DNA of 64,000 nucleotides from Ustilago trichophora. Its lineage: Eukaryota > Basidiomycota > Ustilaginomycetes > Ustilaginales > Ustilaginaceae. Made by a program: the position numbers and the translations under genes. This document shows positions 56,413 to 64,000 of the stretch, one piece after another. The DNA lies in the NCBI GenBank assembly GCA_900323505.1, contig OOIN01000002.1:1984001-2048000 (forward strand), read 5' to 3'. The notes under the pieces are model-generated. The model searched no databases and had not been told where the DNA came from. It was given only the letters and a program-made list of their open reading frames with translations. How positions within the stretch are numbered: position 1 is the first letter of the stretch; each line of letters starts with the position of its first letter.

Positions 56413-57146
56413 TTTCGCTTTTCACGCTTCTAAATATACCCTGCCAGAGCCCTGCCCACTCCTTCGCAGCGACTTCACGGACACTTTGTTTTGATTCCTC
56501 CAATAGACGTCTTGCAGCATCTTTATACCCTATCCTTCACATGCACGCCTTGATATCCTTCTTTGATCTGTTTGCTTGTTCGGTTGAGAAAGTTGTCCGC
56601 GTCGTCGAGTTGCATGCCACATTTCTTGAATGATCATGCCATCAACCTGTCGTCTTTGAAGACGTCAAAGCAATCGGGGCTTGAAAGGTGAAAGTGTTAG
56701 ACCGTCGGACTCACCGTGCAAAACGAAGCGGAACATCAACACAAACGCGTCCGCGTTTGCTGAGACTGACCCGATCTCCACGTGATCGGCGCCTTCTCAA
56801 TTTTTGAAGATTCAACAACTGCACTGTGCGTCTTTCCTTCTCAGCTCCACCCGTGCGTCTTCACCAACACCTCGATTCACACCGTCCTCATCTGGTCGTA
56901 GCCCCATTCTCGTCTGGTCGCACTCTCACTCGCCTCCGTCACCAGGCATCCTCCACTGGCCGACGAGCAGAAGAAAAAAGCTCAACGATCAGCTTCCCGC
57001 TCCGGTCATCATTGACACAGATTGCATCCGTACGACGAATGCACTCGATCTAATTCGAATCACTGCCGTATCTCATCCCCTCATCAGCCCTTCTTAAGAC
57101 CAGGCTAATCGAGAGAGAAAGGCTGTGAAGATCTGCTATACTCAAA
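56413..57146. other. intergenic, 3' of chitin deacetylase and 5' of NUP120/NUP160
   Basis: 734 bp; C/T-rich near 56820-57090 as expected for a promoter. No gene is seen. Confidence 0.45.
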
Positions 57147-60100
57147 ATGCCGCTGCCATATACGCCCTACAAATTTGCGTCGGCATCGCTGGCAGCACCG
57201 GCATCTCTCCTCGGTGTCCACAGTCACGATGACGAGACAGTCGCGGTCCCTACTCCTCAACATCCTGGTGTCGAGGGTGAACCGGAGCCCATCAATCTGG
57301 CCGATCATCATGCTGTCGATGCTCGTCTCTACTTCCCATCGTCCTCATCAAGCCAATTTGACGGCGGATACGTTCTGGCGCGTGTTGTGGCCGGTGGCAG
57401 GGAGCTGCAGCTTCGGTGGTCGACGATCGAAGATCGAACAGCTGCTGCAGGTCCCTCGTCCAAAGCGCTTGCGACCAAGGATTCATTTTCTGCCTCCCTC
57501 AATCCGAAGCTAGGATCAGAGCCAGCGCGAACCTTCCTCTTCCCCGCTCCCCTGCTTCCGGGTCTGGGCATGTCTGCCGATCCATCTTCCAATCGACTCT
57601 ATGTGATCGCTGTCACGACATCTGGTTTCCTCTACAGACTCGCATTTTCTCCGCCCAATTTATTCCATGAGACAAGGCTCTCATCCAACTGGTCATCCGA
57701 ATACCGCATTCAGCACATCGCATCTTCCGATTCTGGGCTAGCTGCATCGATCCGGGGCTCAGCAAATGCCGCACAACTTTATTTCGTCGACTCTGGACTT
57801 GTTCTTGTGACGTGCGCAGATGGTACCATTGTCAAGCTTAGCCGCACGGTCTCCGGCTCTAGAGGTGTCAACGACGGGGCATGGAAGGAGAGTGTCCTCC
57901 GACCCACCTCCTTCCTCTCTGGTGTCTCGCGAATTTTTGGCAGATCGAACGCTATCTCCGATTCGGAATCATCTCCCAGCTACGCTCTCTCCCTCGACGT
58001 CTTTCCGGGAGAGGTTGGAAATGCCATGGCTTTTGCCGCAAGTCGCGACCGTAAATTGCGAGTCTGGAACCTCTTGACCGACTCTTGCATTCGCACAATC
58101 GATCTTCCCCTGCAAATGGACTCGGTGGCAGCGAATGAGAAGCAGTTGTTGGTTGCGGAAGACGAAGTGCCATCAGCGTCGGAGACTTCGGACGCACAAG
58201 CCTACTTCAGCACCGTCTCCCGCCCTTTCATCAAAGTCTTCGCACCCGGATCGGACGACAATTACGGCTATGCTCTGTACGTTCTCGCCTACATCCCAGC
58301 TTCGCCCCCATCCGGCAACTTCTTCGCACTCTATGGTGTCGAGCTCGAAGACACCAAAGGGTCCTCTGGCGGTCTCGGCGAAGTCACCCTTCTTTGGCAG
58401 AAGCGCTGTGACGCTGAAACGCGTGGCCGCAACGTCGAGCTACGGGATGTTGTCTTCACGCCTCAAGGCGAGCGCGGCGATGGCTGGGTTATGTGGGCAC
58501 TCTGGGACGCTGGCGCAGGGCCTGTGCTCAAGTACGCCAAGGTCGGCGTCGAAGCTGCCAACCCTGACGAGAGCTCTATGAGTGTTCGCTCGGTTGCTGA
58601 AGACCTGTCCAAAGACGATTGGCGAACTGTCTCGTCGGAGCGCGTCTACAGGCCTCTGCACGGAGAGGATTTTGAGGCGACGCTCGAAGCAACAAAGGAG
58701 GTGATCGACGCCGCCGACATCTTCCTTGACCGCGTTCTTGAGCCTGGTCGTTTTTCTGAGGCAACGTTGCGACTTGCTCTCTCGACTTACAAGGAAGTGG
58801 CATCGTCCTCATCTCGCCCCCCATCGACGTTGTTCGCCAGCCTCCGAGATGAAGTTGCATCCGTTGTCGCGAGCGGATGTCGGCTCGAGAACGATCCACG
58901 CACCGGTGGACCCATGTACGAGAAGCTCTATGCCTCTCGTGTTCGTGAATGGATGCGATTCGTCGGGCTTGCTGAACAAATTGAGACGGCTGCACGATGG
59001 CCGATCGGATTGTCGCTCCCAGCATCTGCGCTTGATGCTGGGGCTGCTCAGGGCGAGACAATCGTGCCCCTGGTCATCGGCCGTGACACTGTCGCGCTTC
59101 CAGTCAACGAGGATGAAGCCAGCATCATCGAGCGGTTGCAACGCGGCCTCTTCGCAATTTCCAGCAAGCCGCATTCAGGGGCTTCTACGGCCAACGACTC
59201 AGCCAACGAAGAGCGCAACCTATTGATTCATGCTGCGGATTCGCATCCTACCAACATCCTTCCCACTCTCGGTCGAACCTCCGCTACCGTAGCTGAAGTA
59301 CTCACCTTGCTCGAATCTGCCTCGGAACTCTCCGCATGCTTTACCGCCCCCGAGCTAGAAGCATTTGCCGCTGGTTTGCAAAATCTCTTGTCAGAGCCAC
59401 TTACAATCTCTGTCAAAGAAGCCATCGCGGATGTCTGGATCAATAACTTCGCGACACTCGGCGGTGAAGAGGCGAGCGAAATCATCGCTCGCACCACGTC
59501 CGATCTTGGTGCCAGCCTCGACAGCACCCTGACCGACATGGCAGTTTTGCTTAGCGAAGCCGCTGGCGATGTCGATAATCTTGCTTCTATCGCATCAATT
59601 GCTTCCACGGACCTGGGCTCCGCTCTCACAGCAGATGCGCTCACCCAGACTCTTGCATCTCGACACCGCCTTGCAGTCTCCTTCCTGCTGCTTCTCACAG
59701 CTTTGGCTGCGGAAGATAAGATGGCCGATCTGGTCGACAACGAGAGCACGCAGATCGCTGCTGCCCTCAGCATCTTCCAATCTCTCAGCAGCGCACTGCA
59801 ATTGGCACGAACCGATGGTACCATCCAGGTCGCGGGCAACGCAAATGGCGTCGCTGAAACAGACTCGATCGTGGCGAGGCTCAATCAAATGTCGGTCGCT
59901 GGACGCAAGAGTCGTGGACCATACCACTTTGCTGCGCCAACCTTGCTGCATCAATGTGTGCGAAACGAACTCCTAGGCACCTCCAATGCATCGGCCGACA
60001 GTCTTGCGCTGAGCCTTTCTGTCAAGTCGGCTATTCTTCGAAGTCTCTGGTCGCTCGGCCTCACTGATTTGCGCGACTCTTTCAAGGCTGGGGGAAAGCC

Positions 60101-62171
60101 ATTGCTGCCCCACTTGAATGAGCGCCACACCTCGATTGCTTTTGCAGTCCTGGTACAAGGCTATCCTCTGGCGGCAGAAACGTTGCTTTCTAGCTTCCCG
60201 GAAACTTCGGCTGGCGAGTATGTTCGAGCACGTGCCCTAGTCCAGATGCAGAGGCTCGATGACGCCAGTGCGTCGTTCGAGAAGGTGGTCAGCGCGCTCG
60301 AGATGCAGAACAACTCTCGTAGCCGCGCCGCCAGCGGGCTGTTTGAGCTGCTACCTTCCTCGATTGTTGTCGCAGAGGGAGAAGAGCGTGTCGCCGCCTA
60401 CTATCGCCACGTTGCTCTCTTCTTTGAGCCTTTCGAAGCCATTGAACATGTCATCCGATTCTGCCAAGCGAGCATCGACGTTGTCGGGACTTATGCCGAC
60501 GATCGACCCGCCAAAATGGCATTGGGCGATGCCGAGGCACAATCGGCCAAGACAGCCGGGCCCAAAGAGATTTGGTTCAAGATATTCCGCTGCCAGCTGG
60601 CGCTCGATGACTTCGAGGCTGCCTACGCCACAGTCATGGCTACACCCTACGAAGGCGTGCGAAAAGACTGTCTGAGAAACCTGGTCAGCGTCATGTGCGA
60701 GGAAGGTCACATCCAGCCATTGCTGCATTTCACCTTCCCTGGCTTGCAGAGCGAGGTGGAGAGAACGCTCTCGTTCAAGGCGCGCAACTCGGATCCCCTT
60801 TCGGTGCCCAACTACTATTCCGTGCTGTATTCATACCATGTCTTCCGTGGAGACCTCAAGTCGGCGGGCGCGGTCATGTATCAACATGCCGAGAGGTTGG
60901 GCGAGCTTCACAGATCGGGAACCGCCGGGTCCGATGGTATCGACCCGCTGGAGCGCTTCATGGTCGTGGCAGTCGAACAGGCGCAAAGCTACCTCGCATC
61001 GATCAACGCTCTTACCATGCTCAAGCATGAGAACGCCTGGTTTGCGCATGCCGCTGACCCCGAAGAGACACACTCTGTCAACGGTACCGAGTCGCTCTTC
61101 GATCCAACATCGTCAGCACGCACAGCTTCAACAGGAAAGCAAACGAGCAGCCTCACGCGCTACATTCCAGCTTCGGCCTACAGCCAGCGCGTCCGAGAGA
61201 TCCGCGTCGTTTCTGTAGACGATGTGCGCCACGAATACACACTCGCTCTGGCACGACTCGAGCTGGTCAAGCGATATCCCGATCTTGCCTACTCTACAAC
61301 GGTGCTGCGACCATCGGATGCCGTGCTTCTGTTTGTCAACAGCGACTCATTTGACTCGGCATTTGATATGGCTTGGGGCTTGGGCGTCGATATGACTCCG
61401 ATCTTCTCCGCTCTCACTGTCAAGGCGGTAGCACTTTCGCGAGCCAAGGTCGACCGCGATGCTCTCAAGCAAAAGAGCAAGGACAAAGCCGTCAACGGAA
61501 ATGCCGGCAAGAAGGAAGACGAAGTCCATCCTGAGATCGCCGAGCTGGAGGAGGCGGACGAAGATCTGCTTGAGCCCGAGGCCGTATTTTTGACCCTGTC
61601 AGAGAAGTCGGCCAGCTGGGAGGGCTCGGCTGCAGAGCGAGCTTGGAGGTATCTGCGGTATCATCTCGAGATGTACGACTCCGAAGAGGATGGAAAATAC
61701 TACCGCGTGGTGCTGTCCCGCACCTCCTCGCTCGACCACGCTGTCGCCCCAAGCTGGTTGACAGAGTGGTTTACTCGAACTGGCAACAGCGACAATCTTC
61801 TTCGTATCTGGATCGACAATCAGCTCGTCATCGAAGCGGCCAGGTTCGCTACGAAATGGCTGCAAGATGCCACTACACAGGCGGTCCTTCTGTCGCGCGC
61901 CAACGAGCAGTACATTTCGAATCACATTATCGACACGCTCCTTGTCAACCTGGACGAGAAGACTGGCACGATCGTACCATCACGACGAGCTGAGGCAACA
62001 CAGGCAAAGACGGCCCTTGAACAGGCTCGCAAGAAGCACATTGATACTCTTGCGGCAAGATCGAGGACGCTGAAGCGACAAGCTGAACAGGATGCTTTCC
62101 GACAGGAAAAGCGACGCGAACAGCAGGGCGATGCATTCGGCAGACCCGGGGCGGGACTTCGAGCTTACTAA
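57147..62171 (+). CDS. Nuclear pore Y-complex nucleoporin Nup120/Nup160
   Basis: 1,674 residues, a scaffold of the nuclear pore outer ring. The N-terminal beta-propeller (about residues 60-480) includes LYVIAVTTSGFLYRLAF, YFVDSGLVLVTCADGTIVKL and a WD-like blade, ASRDRKLRVWNLLTDSCIRT. The C-terminal alpha-helical stack carries the best-conserved Nup160 block: GVRKDCLRNLVSVMCEEGHI, then TFPGLQSEVERTLSFKARNS and VPNYYSVLYSYHVFRGDLKS. The final 60 residues are a charged helix (ARKKHIDTLAARSRTLKRQA). It is longer than human NUP160 (about 1,436) and yeast Nup120 (1,037). One exon; ATG 57147 is the first in frame. Confidence 0.92.
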   Translation: MPLPYTPYKFASASLAAPASLLGVHSHDDETVAVPTPQHPGVEGEPEPINLADHHAVDARLYFPSSSSSQFDGGYVLARVVAGGRELQLRWSTIEDRTAAAGPSSKALATKDSFSASLNPKLGSEPARTFLFPAPLLPGLGMSADPSSNRLYVIAVTTSGFLYRLAFSPPNLFHETRLSSNWSSEYRIQHIASSDSGLAASIRGSANAAQLYFVDSGLVLVTCADGTIVKLSRTVSGSRGVNDGAWKESVLRPTSFLSGVSRIFGRSNAISDSESSPSYALSLDVFPGEVGNAMAFAASRDRKLRVWNLLTDSCIRTIDLPLQMDSVAANEKQLLVAEDEVPSASETSDAQAYFSTVSRPFIKVFAPGSDDNYGYALYVLAYIPASPPSGNFFALYGVELEDTKGSSGGLGEVTLLWQKRCDAETRGRNVELRDVVFTPQGERGDGWVMWALWDAGAGPVLKYAKVGVEAANPDESSMSVRSVAEDLSKDDWRTVSSERVYRPLHGEDFEATLEATKEVIDAADIFLDRVLEPGRFSEATLRLALSTYKEVASSSSRPPSTLFASLRDEVASVVASGCRLENDPRTGGPMYEKLYASRVREWMRFVGLAEQIETAARWPIGLSLPASALDAGAAQGETIVPLVIGRDTVALPVNEDEASIIERLQRGLFAISSKPHSGASTANDSANEERNLLIHAADSHPTNILPTLGRTSATVAEVLTLLESASELSACFTAPELEAFAAGLQNLLSEPLTISVKEAIADVWINNFATLGGEEASEIIARTTSDLGASLDSTLTDMAVLLSEAAGDVDNLASIASIASTDLGSALTADALTQTLASRHRLAVSFLLLLTALAAEDKMADLVDNESTQIAAALSIFQSLSSALQLARTDGTIQVAGNANGVAETDSIVARLNQMSVAGRKSRGPYHFAAPTLLHQCVRNELLGTSNASADSLALSLSVKSAILRSLWSLGLTDLRDSFKAGGKPLLPHLNERHTSIAFAVLVQGYPLAAETLLSSFPETSAGEYVRARALVQMQRLDDASASFEKVVSALEMQNNSRSRAASGLFELLPSSIVVAEGEERVAAYYRHVALFFEPFEAIEHVIRFCQASIDVVGTYADDRPAKMALGDAEAQSAKTAGPKEIWFKIFRCQLALDDFEAAYATVMATPYEGVRKDCLRNLVSVMCEEGHIQPLLHFTFPGLQSEVERTLSFKARNSDPLSVPNYYSVLYSYHVFRGDLKSAGAVMYQHAERLGELHRSGTAGSDGIDPLERFMVVAVEQAQSYLASINALTMLKHENAWFAHAADPEETHSVNGTESLFDPTSSARTASTGKQTSSLTRYIPASAYSQRVREIRVVSVDDVRHEYTLALARLELVKRYPDLAYSTTVLRPSDAVLLFVNSDSFDSAFDMAWGLGVDMTPIFSALTVKAVALSRAKVDRDALKQKSKDKAVNGNAGKKEDEVHPEIAELEEADEDLLEPEAVFLTLSEKSASWEGSAAERAWRYLRYHLEMYDSEEDGKYYRVVLSRTSSLDHAVAPSWLTEWFTRTGNSDNLLRIWIDNQLVIEAARFATKWLQDATTQAVLLSRANEQYISNHIIDTLLVNLDEKTGTIVPSRRAEATQAKTALEQARKKHIDTLAARSRTLKRQAEQDAFRQEKRREQQGDAFGRPGAGLRAY

Positions 62172-63277
62172 TGGGGTCGATTAAGCATGCATGTCGGAGC
62201 CTCTGATTACGATGCTAGTTTGTAGAATGCCATCTTAGAGATTGTAACCACATGAAGCTGAAGAAGAGGGAGTGAGCGGCGATGATTGCTACACGTGAGA
62301 CGACTGATCCTCGTGAAATAGGCAGCAAGAATGCGTGCGATTGATGACCGATTCAATGCCTTTCAGTCGACAGCATCGGCCGGAAGACTTCACCTTCGGG
62401 AAGACATGAGGTGGGGCCGAGAAGTGGACAAAACTGCACAAAGAGGGGTGCACACTGCAGAGGAAAAAAGTGGGCTTACAGACGGCTTCCGGAAAAGACG
62501 GAAGGTTGAAGCCAAAGAAGGGCGCAAGCCGTGCAAGCCATGCAAGCCTCCGCACTCGAAAAACATGATTTGGGAGTCCGAATTCATTCATTTTTTTTCG
62601 TTTTTTTTTTTTTTTTTTTCGAGGCCACCAGACGACAAAGGCACAACAACAGCTGTCTGTTGCTCTCCAGCTTTGAAATTGACATTGGAAATTTTAGAAA
62701 AAAACGTGCTTTGCTCCCTTTTGGTAAGCGGTTGCTGTGAGGCACCGAGTGGGGAACAGTTGGTAACGTCTCCGTCAAATCCGTGTTGCGCCTCTCGAAA
62801 AATAAAAGTTGCCGTTGATCAATCTCTGTGTGTGTGTGTGGAGAAAGCCAGACAGTGCCAGGTCGACTGTCCAGTTGCACAACCGTACTTCGTTTGACCG
62901 ACCGACCGACCGACCGACGGATCGAAGCCAAGCTTAAGCAAGCCGATAGAGTCTTGGAAAGCTCGACGTTGCCGTGAACTCCAGATGGACGACATACCAA
63001 CACCTGACCTGTGCAACGCTCGACCGTTTCCACACTGATTCGGTCAGCTGGTATAAGATTCCCACCCCTTCCGTCCCACCTGCCCCCTCTCAACGGACAA
63101 CCAACACTATCCCAACCATTCTCTCACAATCATCATCAAGGAGCTCGATCCCATTCGCAAGCTTCCCATTTACGATCCGCTGCTTAGCATACGACATCGC
63201 TTGCTCTAGTCCACCAATACACGGAACTCACTCACTTGCTTTTGCAAGACCTCGAGGCAGCACTTATCATCCACACA
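62172..63277. other. intergenic, promoter of the phenol hydroxylase-like gene
   Basis: 1.1 kb. Contains T tracts near 62590-62619 (10 and 17 T), a TG run near 62827-62840, and a GACC/CCGA tetramer run at 62896-62920. The last 200 bp is C/T-rich. No gene is seen. Confidence 0.5.
62896..62920. repeat. (GACC/CCGA)n tetranucleotide repeat
   Basis: About six tandem GACC/CCGA tetramers (TTTGACCGACCGACC and onward), ending GACGGATCG. Confidence 0.85.
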
Positions 63278-64000
63278 ATGCCGACGCAAGCATTCTCAGC
63301 GCCAGGACAGGTGGTCGAGGAGGCCAAGGCCGGCGGTCACCACGCCCACGGCACCCACAACTATCCGGATCCCCTCACACACATTGACCGCACCTCGTGG
63401 GATGTCACTATCATCGGTGCTGGTCCTGCCGGTCTCATGCTTGCAAGCTCGCTTGCTCGATTCGGTGGCTTTGACGTGCTTGTCATCGACGAGCGATCCG
63501 AGCCCACCACTGCCGGCCGTGCCGATGGTATCCAGCCCCGAACCATTGAGGTGCTGCGCAACATGGAGCCCCTTGGATCTGAATTCTTCGACCGCAGTGC
63601 TCCTTCTTATGAGCGAACCTTCTGGGACCCTCGTTCGGATGGCCAGCGCGGTATTGAGCGTACTCGACGCGTGCAGTCTTTCCCTACCGACATGGAGATC
63701 CAGGACAACTGCACGCTCGGTCTGCAGCAGGGTTTGATCGAGGGTGGTTTCCTCAGGGACATGGAGCGACACGGACAGCGCGTCACCCGTCCTTGGGCTT
63801 ACCAGAACTTTGAGATGACTGACGATTCAACATATCCCGTCACCGTCACTCTGGAGAAGATGAAGCCCGTTCTCGAGTCGACCAACGAAGGTGGTGCCCC
63901 CATCAGCATCATCAAGCCCACTGGCGAGACCAAGACCATCCGCACCAAGTACCTCGTCGGCTGTGACGGTGGTAGGTCCCGCCTGCGAAAGACACTCGAG
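63278..64000 (+). CDS. Phenol 2-monooxygenase-like FAD-dependent hydroxylase, 3'-truncated by window edge
   Basis: 241 codons from ATG 63278, open to the edge of the window. The Rossmann FAD-binding motif IIGAGPAGLMLASSL (residues about 48-62) is followed by ADGIQPRTIEVLRNM, the phenol-hydroxylase form of the second motif, and by the DG motif YLVGCDGGRSRLRK near 227-240. These are the p-hydroxybenzoate hydroxylase superfamily, phenol 2-monooxygenase subgroup (FAD_binding_3). The extra N-terminal 40 residues include a His-rich stretch (GHHAHGTHN). It would hydroxylate a phenolic compound using NADPH and oxygen; the substrate is unknown. The C-terminal thioredoxin-like domain, if present, lies beyond the window. 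Confidence 0.9.
   Translation, partial: MPTQAFSAPGQVVEEAKAGGHHAHGTHNYPDPLTHIDRTSWDVTIIGAGPAGLMLASSLARFGGFDVLVIDERSEPTTAGRADGIQPRTIEVLRNMEPLGSEFFDRSAPSYERTFWDPRSDGQRGIERTRRVQSFPTDMEIQDNCTLGLQQGLIEGGFLRDMERHGQRVTRPWAYQNFEMTDDSTYPVTVTLEKMKPVLESTNEGGAPISIIKPTGETKTIRTKYLVGCDGGRSRLRKTLE

Overview
The window looks like nuclear DNA of a smut-type basidiomycete (Ustilaginales, near Ustilago, Sporisorium or Pseudozyma). This is inferred from mostly single-exon eukaryotic genes, short introns (GT...AG, 91 to 109 nt), mitochondrial and secretory targeting sequences, a 5S rRNA gene standing alone between protein genes, and fungal protein families. No species can be named from sequence reading alone.

Layout. 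1-5 kb: 3' end of the proteasome ATPase RPT1, then a G-patch/DUF4187 protein and phosphatidylinositol synthase on the minus strand. 5.7-12.1 kb: ORC3 (+), an unrecognised acidic protein (-), and a two-exon SCOC-family coiled-coil gene (-). 12.1-20 kb: a gene-poor stretch of about 7.8 kb ending in a pyrimidine-rich leader, then a PP1 glycogen-targeting subunit (+). 24-30 kb: an intron-containing tRNA-Gln(CUG) and a 1,698-residue secreted protein built of seven divergent repeats joined by dibasic linkers (-). 30.4-36 kb: V-ATPase subunit a (-) divergent from an ITFG1/TIP-like FG-GAP membrane protein (+). 36.3-43 kb: RNase H2 subunit B (+), two complex I subunits in divergent orientation (23 kDa -, 24 kDa +), a minus-strand 5S rRNA gene, and MIC60 (-). 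44-52 kb: an unrecognised Ser-rich protein (-), a gene-poor stretch with a 7-bp minisatellite, a Cps1-type M20 peptidase (-) and an alpha/beta hydrolase (-). 55-64 kb: a chitin deacetylase-like GPI protein (+), the Nup120/Nup160 nucleoporin (+) and the 5' part of a phenol 2-monooxygenase-like flavoprotein (+).

Most genes are housekeeping and unrelated in function. Two links stand out: NDUFS8, NDUFV2 and MIC60 form a run of inner-membrane respiratory and cristae genes, and the secreted repeat protein and the chitin deacetylase are cell-surface or exported products of the kind a plant-associated fungus uses. The repeat protein is the best candidate for something undescribed. Seven copies of a three-motif domain (Y-P-G, W-x-x-L, L-P), dibasic sites in every linker, and a single cysteine in the whole protein suggest a Kex2-type processed polyprotein.
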